A DNA stretch of 64,000 bases from Lyticum sinuosum (GCF_034471385.1 NZ_JARGYU010000002.1:248001-312000); one strand, 5' to 3'; numbered from the stretch's first letter, positions 8,471-18,910 are shown. Notes: generated by a model from the sequence alone, not told the origin. Program-made: numbers and translations.

Positions 8471-9838
8471 TCATTTTTTTACTAAAATTTTTAAATCTTT
8501 TATTTTACGATGTAATGCTGTTCTTTCTAAACCTATAAATTTTGCTGTTTTACTAATACTTCCATTAAATTTTTTAAGCTGCGTAGCAATATATTGTTGT
8601 TCAAATGCTTTTTTAGCTTCCCGATAAGCTTTTTGAGATAATAAATAAAGATTTTCTTCTTCATTAGAAGATATTTTATGAAATTCTAAAATCTTTCTGG
8701 GCAAATAATAAACAGATATATTCTCTATATTATTATTTATGCTATCAATAATAAATCCTCTTAATAAATTAAAGAGTTCTATCATATTTCCAGGCCAGTT
8801 ATATGAAAGCATTAATGATATAGTTTCTTGATTTATAATAGGTATTCTAGTGATCATATTTTTAGATATAATTCTAAAAAAATGATTTATAAATAATTGA
8901 AAATCTTCTAACATATCTTTAAGTTCAGGCAGAAAAATTTTATTAATAGAAATTCTATTAAAAAGATCTTCATTAAATTGACCAAATTTTAATAAATTAT
9001 CAAAATCTATCTGTTTTAAAGAAGTTGTACATATTATTCTAAGATCCATTTCAATTTCTTGTTTTTTAGTCTTAAATATATTATTTTGTAATTTTTCTAA
9101 TATTATTTCCTGATTTTTAAGTGAGAATTTATGAATATCATAAAAGACTAAAGTCCCATGTTGACTTAATTCAAAGATATTTAAATTATTATTATTACCC
9201 TGAATATCGTTTTGAATTTGTTGTTCTGTTTTATTATAAGGATGATATTCTACAAATCTACTTAGTCCATTTTGTCTTAATGATAGATTATGTATTGTTT
9301 TAGCAACTAACCTTTTTCCTGTTCCAAATGCACCATTAATAATAACTCTAGAGTTACCTTTCGATATTTTTATACATTGTTCTCTTACATTATTAATTAA
9401 AGTATTTTTGCCAACTATTATATTTTTGATATTATTATCACTATGTTTTGTGTAATTATCATTCGCTTCTCTTACCCCAAGAGCTTTTCTTACTATAAAT
9501 GAAATTTTATCACTTTTAAATGGTTTTTCCATAAAATCATATGCTCCTATTTTCATAGCTAGAGCTGCTGTTTCAGCAGTGGCATGTCCACTTATCATGA
9601 TAATTGGAATTTGAGGATAATTTTTTCGAATCACACGTAAAAATCCTATTCCATCCATTTTATTACCATCATCTAACCAAATATCAACAATAATTACATC
9701 ATAATTACCTATTTTTAACTTCCCTTCAGCTTGTGCTATAGTATGAGCTTCAGTTGTAATATGACCATCATCAGCTAGTATATCTGCAACTAAATTAGTT
9801 ATATCAACTTTATCATCTATTATAAGAATATGTGCCAT
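8471..9838 (-). CDS. ntrX: NtrX-type response regulator with degenerate AAA+ domain
   Basis: The receiver domain (1-120) has the acidic pair DD at 8-9, phospho-acceptor D52 in VIIVDIW, and KPF near 106. An AAA+ domain follows with Walker A GAFGTGK (169-175). The GAFTGA sigma-54 loop is absent and the Walker B reads VFYDIH instead of FLDEI. A Fis-type helix-turn-helix closes the protein (about 420-452, GSISKTAKFIGLERTALHRKI). The overall design is NtrX, partner of the NtrY kinase, as in Ehrlichia and other alphaproteobacteria. Without GAFTGA it probably works as an ordinary DNA-binding regulator rather than a sigma-54 activator. NtrY is not in the window. The 455-residue length is normal. Confidence 0.88.
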   Translation of the reverse strand: MAHILIIDDKVDITNLVADILADDGHITTEAHTIAQAEGKLKIGNYDVIIVDIWLDDGNKMDGIGFLRVIRKNYPQIPIIMISGHATAETAALAMKIGAYDFMEKPFKSDKISFIVRKALGVREANDNYTKHSDNNIKNIIVGKNTLINNVREQCIKISKGNSRVIINGAFGTGKRLVAKTIHNLSLRQNGLSRFVEYHPYNKTEQQIQNDIQGNNNNLNIFELSQHGTLVFYDIHKFSLKNQEIILEKLQNNIFKTKKQEIEMDLRIICTTSLKQIDFDNLLKFGQFNEDLFNRISINKIFLPELKDMLEDFQLFINHFFRIISKNMITRIPIINQETISLMLSYNWPGNMIELFNLLRGFIIDSINNNIENISVYYLPRKILEFHKISSNEEENLYLLSQKAYREAKKAFEQQYIATQLKKFNGSISKTAKFIGLERTALHRKIKDLKILVKK

Positions 9839-9891
9839 ATTATAAATAATTTTAAAAAAAACTTGTTAAAACAAAATATATTAAATTTTTA

Positions 9892-10593
9892 TTAATATAA
9901 AAAAGGCAAGATTTTTTTCCACATAGAATTTTCAATTTTATTTACAGATTCTTGATGTTTTTTTAAATCTTCTTGAGAAATATTAAAAAATCTATTATTT
10001 ATATCGTATATTATTTTTTTTAAATATAAATGCGTATCAATTGTATTATTAGAACTTTCTTTTATATCTATTTCTGATTGAACAGTCCCAACCATAGCAA
10101 TATAAACACTTGCTAATAATTCAGCGTCAATCAGAGCTCCATGTAGTGTTCTCTCACTATTATCAATATTAAATTTTTTACATAATGCATCTAAACTAGC
10201 TGGTGATCCAGGGTATCTCTCTCTAGAAAGTAAAAGAGTATCTATAATATGATTTTTCTCAAGGCCAATTATTCCACTAATTTTTAACTCATTACGTAGA
10301 AATTTTAAATCAAATTGAGCATTATGAATGATTAATATATCATCTCCAATAAAAGAAAGAAAATCATGAGCTACTTCTTCGAATTTTGGTTTATTTAACA
10401 AAAATTCGTCTTTTATACCATGAACAGCTATTGCTCCTGGATCTGATGGACGACCAGGATTTAACATTAAATGTATTGTTGATCCTGTTTTCATTCCATT
10501 TATAATTTCAACACATCCTATTGAAATAATTCTATGTCCCTGATTAATATCAAGACCTGTCGTTTCTGTATCAAGTGCTATTTTTCTAATCAT
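9892..10593 (-). CDS. dnaQ: DNA polymerase III epsilon subunit (3'-5' exonuclease)
   Basis: This 233-residue proofreading exonuclease has the DEDDh motifs: ExoI IALDTETTGLD (about 5-15), ExoII IIHNAQFDLKFL (about 93-104) and ExoIII HGALIDAELLASVY (about 155-168). It would excise mismatched nucleotides in the replicative polymerase core. The C-terminal 50 residues are the flexible part that contacts the alpha subunit. The gene is 53 bases downstream of the neighbouring end of ntrX on the same strand side (dnaQ is transcribed first, then ntrX), so the two may be co-transcribed. Length and motifs are ordinary. Confidence 0.93.
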   Translation of the reverse strand: MIRKIALDTETTGLDINQGHRIISIGCVEIINGMKTGSTIHLMLNPGRPSDPGAIAVHGIKDEFLLNKPKFEEVAHDFLSFIGDDILIIHNAQFDLKFLRNELKISGIIGLEKNHIIDTLLLSRERYPGSPASLDALCKKFNIDNSERTLHGALIDAELLASVYIAMVGTVQSEIDIKESSNNTIDTHLYLKKIIYDINNRFFNISQEDLKKHQESVNKIENSMWKKILPFLY

Positions 10594-10808
10594 TGAAATT
10601 ATTATTAATTTGATTATTAATTTAATATTTATATCTTAAATAAATATTTTTATATTTATAATAGTTATGTTTATGAATTTGTCTATTTCAAATAAGTTTT
10701 TTATAAATCATCATTAAGAAGATATACATAACAACAAATATTATAAAAAAATATATTAATAAATTATAATAATAAAAAAATAATACTGAAAACATTTTTT
10801 AAAATTTT

Positions 10809-11480
10809 ATGAAAATCGAACAAAAAAATAATTTATCAAAAAAATCTATAAAAGAAATTGACACTATATTTTCGATATTCAACGAAATTGAAATAAATCC
10901 TAGAATTGAGTTAAAATATAAAACACCATATCAATTACTAGTTTCTGTTATTCTCTCAGCGAGATCAACAGATATACAAGTAAATAAAATAACAGATCAA
11001 TTATTTGAAAAAATAGCTACTCCTGAGGAAATGATAGATCTTGGAAAAGAAAATTTAAAAAATTATATAAAATTTTTAGGTTTATATAATAATAAGGCTA
11101 ATAATATTATCGTAACATCTCATATGTTAATAGAAAATTTTAAAAGCGAAGTACCAAATAATATTAAAGATTTACTTTCTCTACCAGGAATTGGAACTAA
11201 ATCAGCTAAAGTTATATTAAACGTAATATTTGGAGAATCAGTAATTGCAGTAGATACTCATGTATTTAGAACAAGTAATAGAATAGGACTATGTTCTACA
11301 AAAACTCCTATTGCAACTGAAATAGCACTTGAATCGATTATACCTAAAAAATGGCTGAATAAAGTACATCACTGGCTTGTATTACATGGAAGATACATAT
11401 GTAAAGCAAGAAAACCTCTTTGTGAAAAATGTCCAATAAGAAAATTATGTAACTATTACAATAGTATTTTTATTAATTAA
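10809..11480 (+). CDS. nth: Endonuclease III
   Basis: The 223-residue base-excision glycosylase/AP lyase removes oxidised pyrimidines. Landmarks are the helix-hairpin-helix LLSLPGIGTKSAKVILN with its catalytic lysine (about 118-136), the VDTHVFR aspartate (about 147-153), and a C-terminal 4Fe-4S loop C-x6-C-x2-C-x5-C (CKARKPLCEKCPIRKLC). All required residues are present. It is transcribed toward virB6, and the duplicated virB6 tail begins only 14 bases past its stop. A non-conserved 15-residue start precedes the fold. Confidence 0.95.
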   Translation: MKIEQKNNLSKKSIKEIDTIFSIFNEIEINPRIELKYKTPYQLLVSVILSARSTDIQVNKITDQLFEKIATPEEMIDLGKENLKNYIKFLGLYNNKANNIIVTSHMLIENFKSEVPNNIKDLLSLPGIGTKSAKVILNVIFGESVIAVDTHVFRTSNRIGLCSTKTPIATEIALESIIPKKWLNKVHHWLVLHGRYICKARKPLCEKCPIRKLCNYYNSIFIN

Positions 11481-11493
11481 TAATTAAAAAATA

Positions 11494-11626
11494 TTACATT
11501 AAAGAATTTTACATTCATTTTATTTTCTGCGAACTTTTCTCTCATAAAGTTTTTTGTTAATATAAGAAGCTCCTGTTTTTGTTTTAGCCATAATATTCTG
11601 GAAAATAGCCCCCCTTGAATAGGATT
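11494..11626 (-). repeat. Truncated extra copy of the virB6 3' end
   Basis: This 133-base segment repeats 11644-11780, the last about 37 codons of virB6 plus 26 bases beyond its stop, in the same orientation. The two copies are essentially identical, except that this one lacks 4 bases in the gcccc/ccttgaat junction. It has no start codon of its own and lies between the stops of nth and virB6, so it is a dead duplicate. It indicates a recent tandem duplication of the gene end. Confidence 0.9.
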
Positions 11627-11643
11627 AATATTTTATATTCATT

Positions 11644-11780
11644 TTACATTAAAGAATTTTACATTCATTTTATTTTCTGCGAACTTTTCTCTCATAAAGT
11701 TTTTTGTTAATATAAGAAGCTCCTGTTTTTGTTTTAGCCATAATATTCTGGAAAATAGCCCCGCCTCCTTGAATAGGATT
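11644..11780 (-). repeat. Parental copy of the duplicated virB6 3' end
   Basis: This is the second member of the direct repeat; it carries the real stop codon of virB6 at 11670-11672. See 11494-11626. Confidence 0.9.
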
Positions 11781-14700
11781 CATATTTTTTGGATTAATAA
11801 GAGTTGTTCTCATTATACTATCTGCTGCTCCTTGAACTCCACTTGCACCATCACCAGCTTGAGCTGCTCCAACACCAATCATTCTATATAACATACTAGA
11901 TATATTATCAAGAAATGCATTTGCAACATACATCATAGATAATAAGGCAATTGCAGCACTTGCTATACCAGTTGGAACATATAAAGTAAATGATTCTGCA
12001 TTTTCTGATGTGTGAAAATCAAATAAGAATTTTGCTCCATGGCAAAGACAAAAATATTCTCTATCTAAACCAAAGACTTTCAATATTGGGCTTATATCTG
12101 TCAAAGATATTAAACATACTTTACATACTGTATAATTAAAAGTTGCTATTATTAACTGAAGAATAACTAAATTAAAAATACTAAAAACACAAAATATTGC
12201 TGCTGGAAGTATTGTAAACATAATTGCATACTTCACAGTCGCATCAAATATATGTCTTGTTGTTTTGAATAGCATGAATACTGATACAAGTGGCATTATA
12301 ATAACTAATATACTCATATTGATCAGTGACATTAAATACATTAATGCAACTTTAATAGCTAAAATAAGCATCTTTATTAGACTGTATATAATTACTATTG
12401 CTAATGCAAAACATGATAATCCATTTGCTACAAGTGCAAATATCTTTGTCCATACTAATTTGCTCAGTAATAATGAGAATTCTTTTGATAATTCATTAAA
12501 TATTTTTAAAGGATCTTCTTGTTTTTCTAAAGTGACAATATTTTCTGTAACAGATATTGATGGTGTATATTTTGCTGCAAGATCAATGCTACCACAAACA
12601 GTAAGATTGGCAATTTTTTCACCAAATAATTCCCAACTAGAAGCAACAGTAGTCATTGCTACAACAAATGAAAACTTTATACATAACATTAGAAACTCTT
12701 TCTGGTTAAAACTAACAATTCCCATAACAAAAGAAATTACCGTTACCATGATAAATATTACAAGTAATGGTTTAACATATTTTGCAATTTGCTCTATAGT
12801 AGCAGAATAAACTCTTGGAACTACAGCATTTTCTGACATAGATTCTCCAACCACACAAGCGTTTTTACCATAAAGAGTTTGAAGAACATGCTTAATCATA
12901 TTATATAAAATACTATTTTTTTCAGATAAAGTCTGTACTTCTAAAGTATATTCACCAGATTGATCATTTATTGTACATGTTCCCTCATTTGAATAATTAA
13001 TAGAATTAGGATCTATTCTAAATAATAAATTTGCATCACTACCATCATGTGAAATAACAGTATTACTAAACATAAAATTATTTATATTAAAAGTATTAAG
13101 ACTGTTCCAAGTAACATGATCTTTATTTTGCCCTTTTTTAAGAATAGCATATTGTATATTAACGCTTCTAACATTAACTGAAGAACTTTCCCAATATATT
13201 TCTACTTCAAATCCACCAGCTAAAAAATTATCAGTATCAAAAACAGAAGGCTTAATACTAAAAGGAGTTCTTTCATTTGGAATTCCCGATAATATACCAG
13301 AATATGATACTCTTACTAAACCTGGATCACGTATATCATTGCAGTAATAGTTATTTTCAAGTTTATTTTTATGATTACTTTCATCTGTAGTGATATCTAT
13401 ATTATTATCTTTATCCTCGTCATCCTCCTGAGATATAGGAGAAGAACCAGAAGGATAAAGATATCCATCTAATCCATTCCATTTCTTTAATTTAGTTTTT
13501 AAATTTAATGATTTACATATTCTATATATAGGATCATCTTCATGAATTGACATATAAATATTTAAAGAATCACTCTCTACATAAATATTACCTTCATTTT
13601 CAAGAGCATAACTTATATCACCTATTGAAGTGCTCAATTGAAGTATTCTTCTAAACATTTGTTGTGCAAAGTTTAAAGAGTTACCAAGTCCCGCATGATC
13701 TTCAAGAGAATTAATTAAATCCTTTCTAAGATCAAGAGAAGAGAAATAATCTCTTCCCATTGCAACTAAATTAGATTTTATATCAACATATATTGGATAA
13801 ATACTTTTATCATAATCATTTTCAAAATATGGTAATCCTATATTATTTCTAATAGTTTTTACATCATTAGTATCATTTATGTTATTTTTATATTGAGATA
13901 ATACATTGCTATCAATATAACTAGATATATTAACAAATATATTTCCATACCAACTAATTGATAATTTATCACCATTTTTGACATCAATGCCTGTATAAAC
14001 AGGATTTTCATTATATATATGCCATTCTGGATAACAATTTGGATTTTTGTTAATATTATTAATATCTTTATCTCCACTTAATAATTCTCTTAATCTACAA
14101 TTACCAATAGGATATCCTTTCGGATTTGTTTTGCATTCTGTAAGCATTCTTGATGAAACGGTTTTCCATTCATTTGATGATAATACAGAATAGCAAGGAT
14201 GTGAAAGTTTAGGACTATTATTTTTACTGCTATTGCTCATACAATTATTAAAATCTCTATCCAAACACCACTCAAGAGATGGTTTTAATTTATCATCAAA
14301 TGAATTAGCTATAATTTTATCAATTAGATCAGAATGTACATATACAGCGTCTCTAGGTTCTCCGGATGAATTATAACGTTTTAGTTGCTTTTTTTTTAGT
14401 ATACCAAACGTCATCTCTGGATAATTAAAATAAGGATCTATAATATTTATATTATTCTCTGGTTTTATAGAATTTTTAGCTTTATTATACTTCTCCATAT
14501 TATAGGATGCATTGTAAGATGTCATAACTTCAGGTGTAAATCCAGAAAGATTTGGGTATGTAGGAGTCATAATACGACTTTTTCTCCCGCATTTATATAC
14601 CGTATTTTTTTTAGAAAAATCTATTTTAACCGTTATAGTTTTTTCTCCTCTTATTGACCCATAATCTGTAATTGTTGGTATATCTTTCGCTGATCTTTTA

Positions 14701-15200
14701 CAACCTTCTATTTGTTTTAATGGTCCATAATAATAATATTTATTTTTTATACCTGAGATCCCATTTTTTTGAAGTTGAACTGTATTTTGACCTTTGATAC
14801 CAGAAGATGGTGTTACTTCTACAGACATGATAGCAGGACCTATATAATTTTCTCCCTTCATGCATGAAGACATACATCCAATAAATGTACTTTTTATTAA
14901 AGGATTGAGATTTTCGATCTGATCACTATTTAAGTTTCTGTTGATTCCTTGTAATAAGTTTAGTTTACATTTAGACTCACAATCTCCTTTACAGTCGATA
15001 TTTTGTCCTATATTTATTGTAGTTATATTTGCATCTTCTTCTTTAGAAGTACTGAACATACCTTCATAATTAAAATAACATTCTCTGTAAACACTTAAAA
15101 CCTCACTACTAAGATTAGTACTAACAATAAAAATACCAATAATACTAATTATACAGCAAATAATTATTTTATTTAGGTTAAATTTTAGTATATTAACCAT
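11670..15200 (-). CDS. virB6: VirB6/TrbL-family type IV secretion protein (very long)
   Basis: The 1176-residue protein has a signal or anchor helix (about 13-30) and a Cys-containing segment with CKGDCESKCK (about 70-80). A large, probably extracytoplasmic region of about 650 residues follows, then a VirB6-like polytopic core (about 790-1110) with repeated helices such as VIFIMVTVISFVMGIVSF and the late segment ASAAIALLSMMYVANAFLD. Such extended VirB6 proteins are characteristic of Rickettsiales, which carry several in a row after virB4. Here only one is present, with no other vir genes nearby. The core forms part of the inner-membrane channel; the extension may be exposed. A 203-base internal piece (12888-13090) recurs at 19592-19794. 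Confidence 0.85.
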   Translation of the reverse strand: MVNILKFNLNKIIICCIISIIGIFIVSTNLSSEVLSVYRECYFNYEGMFSTSKEEDANITTINIGQNIDCKGDCESKCKLNLLQGINRNLNSDQIENLNPLIKSTFIGCMSSCMKGENYIGPAIMSVEVTPSSGIKGQNTVQLQKNGISGIKNKYYYYGPLKQIEGCKRSAKDIPTITDYGSIRGEKTITVKIDFSKKNTVYKCGRKSRIMTPTYPNLSGFTPEVMTSYNASYNMEKYNKAKNSIKPENNINIIDPYFNYPEMTFGILKKKQLKRYNSSGEPRDAVYVHSDLIDKIIANSFDDKLKPSLEWCLDRDFNNCMSNSSKNNSPKLSHPCYSVLSSNEWKTVSSRMLTECKTNPKGYPIGNCRLRELLSGDKDINNINKNPNCYPEWHIYNENPVYTGIDVKNGDKLSISWYGNIFVNISSYIDSNVLSQYKNNINDTNDVKTIRNNIGLPYFENDYDKSIYPIYVDIKSNLVAMGRDYFSSLDLRKDLINSLEDHAGLGNSLNFAQQMFRRILQLSTSIGDISYALENEGNIYVESDSLNIYMSIHEDDPIYRICKSLNLKTKLKKWNGLDGYLYPSGSSPISQEDDEDKDNNIDITTDESNHKNKLENNYYCNDIRDPGLVRVSYSGILSGIPNERTPFSIKPSVFDTDNFLAGGFEVEIYWESSSVNVRSVNIQYAILKKGQNKDHVTWNSLNTFNINNFMFSNTVISHDGSDANLLFRIDPNSINYSNEGTCTINDQSGEYTLEVQTLSEKNSILYNMIKHVLQTLYGKNACVVGESMSENAVVPRVYSATIEQIAKYVKPLLVIFIMVTVISFVMGIVSFNQKEFLMLCIKFSFVVAMTTVASSWELFGEKIANLTVCGSIDLAAKYTPSISVTENIVTLEKQEDPLKIFNELSKEFSLLLSKLVWTKIFALVANGLSCFALAIVIIYSLIKMLILAIKVALMYLMSLINMSILVIIMPLVSVFMLFKTTRHIFDATVKYAIMFTILPAAIFCVFSIFNLVILQLIIATFNYTVCKVCLISLTDISPILKVFGLDREYFCLCHGAKFLFDFHTSENAESFTLYVPTGIASAAIALLSMMYVANAFLDNISSMLYRMIGVGAAQAGDGASGVQGAADSIMRTTLINPKNMNPIQGGGAIFQNIMAKTKTGASYINKKLYERKVRRK

Positions 15201-15339
15201 TTTAAATTAAAAATATTATAATTATGATTTTGATAATATTAGGATTAATAATAAAGTAATGTTAATATAACATAACATTGATACATAAAAAGTAACTATA
15301 CAACTTATATTAATAAATATAATATTCTAATAAATATTA

Positions 15340-16257
15340 ATGCTAACAATGAAAAACAATCTTATCAATAAATTTTTATCAAGTTTACAAAGTGATGTCC
15401 CAGCTTGTACTGCAAATGCTTATAGATTATTAAATCATGGAAAATTATCTAAAACTGGATATCTTGTAATTTTACCAGTAGATCAAGGATTTGAGCATGG
15501 ACCAGAAAAAAGTTTTTCAAATAATCCATTAGGTTATGACCCAGAGTATCATGTAAAATTAGCTATAGAAGCTGGACTTAGTGCATATGCTGCACCTCTT
15601 GGAATGATAGAAAATATAGCTCGTGATTACGCTGGTATGATTCCTCTTATTCTTAAAATAAATAGCAATAATATGCTAAAAAGTTCTGACACTTCACCTC
15701 ATCAAGCAATCACAGCATCAGTTGAAGATGCATTAAGGCTAGGATGTATAGGCATTGGTTTGACAATATATCCTGGATCCAATAAATTCGATTCAAGTAT
15801 TAGGGAAATACGTGAAATAATTGCACAAGCAAAAAAATTTGGATTATTAGTAATTATATGGTCTTATCCACGTGGTGAGGGAATTAGACCTAATATGAAT
15901 ACAGCTTTAGATATTTCTTGTTATGCTGTACATATTGCAGCTTTACTTGGCGCACATATTATAAAAATTAAAATTCCTGATAATATTAATGGATTAAATA
16001 ATATTATACCAAATCTTGATAATATTTCTGATCGTATTGAAAAAATAATTCAATCAGCTTTTGTTGGAAAAAAAATGGTTCTTTTTTCTGGTGGAAATAG
16101 TAAAAATTTAGATATTCTTTATAAAGAAATAAATGCGATAAAAATAGGAGGAGGAAATGGGTCAATGATTGGGAGAAATGTATTTCAACGCTCATATAAT
16201 GAAGCTTTAGAAATGCTTAACGGAATTAATAATATATATAAAGAAAAAAATATATAA
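15340..16257 (+). CDS. fbaB: Class I fructose-bisphosphate aldolase (DhnA type)
   Basis: The 305-residue enzyme interconverts fructose-1,6-bisphosphate with glyceraldehyde-3-phosphate and dihydroxyacetone phosphate. DhnA-family signatures include LPVDQGFEHGP (about 46-56), DPEYHVKLAIEAGLSAYAAPLG, a GLTIYPGS segment, and the Schiff-base lysine region GAHIIKIKIPD (about 205-215). The phosphate-binding GGGNGSMIGRNVFQR lies near the end. E. coli FbaB is about 350 residues; the shorter form is common in Rickettsiales, where it is thought to run toward gluconeogenesis. Two in-frame ATGs (15340 and 15349) are possible starts. The aldolase matches the GAPDH at 31.6 kb in the same pathway. Confidence 0.92.
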   Translation: MLTMKNNLINKFLSSLQSDVPACTANAYRLLNHGKLSKTGYLVILPVDQGFEHGPEKSFSNNPLGYDPEYHVKLAIEAGLSAYAAPLGMIENIARDYAGMIPLILKINSNNMLKSSDTSPHQAITASVEDALRLGCIGIGLTIYPGSNKFDSSIREIREIIAQAKKFGLLVIIWSYPRGEGIRPNMNTALDISCYAVHIAALLGAHIIKIKIPDNINGLNNIIPNLDNISDRIEKIIQSAFVGKKMVLFSGGNSKNLDILYKEINAIKIGGGNGSMIGRNVFQRSYNEALEMLNGINNIYKEKNI

Positions 16258-16623
16258 AATATTAAAAAATTGCAATTTTGAATTAATTTAAAATTTAATA
16301 TATATTAATATATTTATTAAATAAATATTTAATTAGTAATATTTATACAAATATTATATTTTTTAGAAATTTTTATCTTGATTATTTTATTATTTTTATT
16401 ATATTTATATAAATAATATCTTATTATTAAAATAATATTAAGTAGTATATTATATACTAAATACATATAAATCTCCATATAATCTTATAATATTATATAC
16501 TATATAAATATTAATTATTGTATATAAACTAATATTTTAAACCAATATTTTGACAAAAAACTAAACTAAAAGTAATGTTATTTATTGGTAATAAAATACA
16601 TTAATTAATTTTTATTAAAACAA
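16258..16623. other. Gene-free AT-rich gap
   Basis: There is no supportable gene here. A ttgaca hexamer at 16549-16554 lies 70 bases before yqgE, but the matching -10 region 18 bases on (taatgt) is poor, so a promoter call is not made. Confidence 0.5.
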
Positions 16624-17367
16624 ATGAAAAAATATGATTTAAGAGGATTAGAAGGTAAAATTCTAGTTGCTTCACCACATTTAGAAGACCCATTTTTTGA
16701 AAAAACACTTGTATATGTCTGCGCTTATGATTCATCTGGAATTGTTATAGGTGTTATTTTAAATCATGCCATAGGTACAGTATCCCCATTAGATATTTTA
16801 AATAGAAAACAGATTAGTTTACATAATGATAATGATCTAATAGATGAATATCCACTTCTTTTAGGTGGACCAAGTAATAATGATAAAATAGTAGGTTTAG
16901 ATTTTTCTAACTTAAATAGAAAAGTTAAAAAAATTGAGAATCACTCATCTAATGAACAAAAAAATGAAATTTCTTTTTTTGAAAATAACGCTGGATTTGA
17001 TGATAAATCTATATTTTATGATGCAAAAATAGATTCTAATATTTATACATATAGAAGTTTTTACTATAATAAATCTATAATTGCTGATTTTTACTTTGAT
17101 GGAAAAGAATTAGCTACAGAAATAGTTACTAAAATGCAAAAAAAAGAAAAAAATAAAATAAAACAAAAAATAGTTTTTGCTAAAGGTATTGCTGCTTGGG
17201 AAGGAGATCAACTTATGATGGAAATATATAATAATGATTGGCTTATTATTGCACCAGATCTTAAAATTATATCTAATTATTCACAAAATAGCTGGGATAT
17301 AGTAATGAATCAAAAACTTAATGTAAAAAATTCACTATATTTTGTAAATTATGCAGGAAGTGCATAA
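16624..17367 (+). CDS. yqgE: YqgE/AlgH family protein (UPF0301)
   Basis: The 247-residue protein has the family start: LEGKILVASPHLEDPFFEKTLVYVC (about 8-32), then GVILNHAIG and LLLGGP. The C-terminal part carries IAAWEGDQLMMEIYNNDWLI, another family hallmark. The typical 185-190 residues are exceeded because of a Lys/Asn/Glu-rich insertion at about 95-135. The biochemical role is not established; an AlgH structure exists and regulatory roles have been proposed. It is monocistronic, with about 290 bases before pta. Confidence 0.88.
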   Translation: MKKYDLRGLEGKILVASPHLEDPFFEKTLVYVCAYDSSGIVIGVILNHAIGTVSPLDILNRKQISLHNDNDLIDEYPLLLGGPSNNDKIVGLDFSNLNRKVKKIENHSSNEQKNEISFFENNAGFDDKSIFYDAKIDSNIYTYRSFYYNKSIIADFYFDGKELATEIVTKMQKKEKNKIKQKIVFAKGIAAWEGDQLMMEIYNNDWLIIAPDLKIISNYSQNSWDIVMNQKLNVKNSLYFVNYAGSA

Positions 17368-17657
17368 TTATACATAATTATAAGTATAAATATATATATT
17401 TTAGTTAAATTTTTATTTAATTTGAAGATCTTCTTTTAAAGATATATTTTATATTATTTTAGTAATATATTATTTAAAAATATAATATTTTTAATTTTTA
17501 ATTAATAATATCATTAAAATTTAATAAATAAAAGATAAATATTATTAAATTGAATAAAAATTACTAGTTGATATTTTTTTTTAAAAAAGTTAAGATTTTA
17601 TTAATATATTTATAAATATTTTAATAAATTAAATATTAATTTAATTAACTTTTTAAT

Positions 17658-18626
17658 ATGTCTACAAATCAAAATAGTTATCAACTTCACCTTAATAGTG
17701 AAGATCCCAAAAATCTTTATGCCCATCTTATACATATAGCTGAGGGTTTTAAACCAATGAAAGTTGCTGTGGTACATGCAAATGATATGTTTTCATTCGA
17801 AAGCTCATTAGAAGCCGCAAAAATGGGAATAATAGATCCAATTTTTATTGGAACTAAAAGTATTATGGAAAAAATGTCATCGCAATTAAAAACTGATATT
17901 AATCAGTACGAAATAATAGATAGTGATGATAGTATACAATCAGCAATTATTGCAACACAAATGGCAAAAGAAAATAAAGTAAAAGCCCTTATTAAGGGAA
18001 AGATTCATACAGACGATTTAATGCTTCCAATAGTTAGTCGTACATCAGGATTAAGAGTTGATAAAAAAAGAATAAGTCACGTATTTATAGTATCAGCACC
18101 TAATTATCACAAACCTTTATTCTTGACAGATGCTGCTATAAATATAGATCCAGATTTAAATACAAAAGTAAGTATAATTCAAAATGCAATAGATTTATTT
18201 ATATCAATTTATAAACGTAAGCCTAAAGTTGCAATTATATCAGCAGTAGAAACTGTTACAGAGCGTCTTCCATCTACTATTCATGCTGCTGCATTATGTA
18301 AAATGACACAAAGAGGACAAATAATTAATGGGATAGTTGATGGTCCATTAGCTTTTGATAATGCAATATCAAAAGAAGCTGCAATAAGTAAGGGAGTTGA
18401 ATCAGAAGTATCTGGTGATCCAGATATATTAGTTGCTCCTAATATTGAAGCAGGAAATATGCTATACAAGCAAATGAGATATATGTCAAATATAGAAGGT
18501 GCTGGGATTGTAGTTGGAGCAAAAGTACCAGTTATATTAACAAGTAGAAGTGAAGAAGAAATTATGTCAAGAATAGCTTCATGTGCTATAGCTGTCGCAA
18601 TGCAAAATAATAATAATTCTATATAA
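17658..18626 (+). CDS. pta: Phosphate acetyl/butyryl transferase
   Basis: This 322-residue enzyme of the PTA/PTB family transfers an acyl group between CoA and phosphate. Family features are GIIDPIFIGTK, the AIIATQMAKENKVKALIKGKIHTDDLM segment, RISHVFI, and the C-terminal block EAGNMLYKQMRYMS followed by GAGIVVGAKVPVILTSR. Length fits the single-domain short type. Some alphaproteobacteria pair it with acetate kinase to make acetyl-CoA or ATP; no ackA is adjacent. Acetyl versus butyryl preference cannot be read from sequence alone. Confidence 0.9.
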   Translation: MSTNQNSYQLHLNSEDPKNLYAHLIHIAEGFKPMKVAVVHANDMFSFESSLEAAKMGIIDPIFIGTKSIMEKMSSQLKTDINQYEIIDSDDSIQSAIIATQMAKENKVKALIKGKIHTDDLMLPIVSRTSGLRVDKKRISHVFIVSAPNYHKPLFLTDAAINIDPDLNTKVSIIQNAIDLFISIYKRKPKVAIISAVETVTERLPSTIHAAALCKMTQRGQIINGIVDGPLAFDNAISKEAAISKGVESEVSGDPDILVAPNIEAGNMLYKQMRYMSNIEGAGIVVGAKVPVILTSRSEEEIMSRIASCAIAVAMQNNNNSI

Positions 18627-18910
18627 TTTTCAAAAAAATAAAATATAACAAATAAAATTTTTTTTATTACTAAATATTTTAGTATTTTAATATTTGTTAA
18701 TTGATTTTAACATTTATTAGTCTAGGAAAAAAATAGTAATAGAAATTAATATTAATACTATTTTATTAAAATTTTGCATTGCATAAAACATATTATAAAA
18801 ATTATATGTTTTTATAATAATCACTACTTCCAAAAAATATTATATAAATGGAATTAATATTTATCGTTAAGTTGGCAAAATAAAATATATCAACTAATAA
18901 TTAATATTAT

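Noticed and set aside
12265..12810. 181-codon plus-strand frame inside virB6
   Set aside because: It is the complement of the VirB6 membrane core; Ile/Thr/Ser-rich with no family and no room for both genes.
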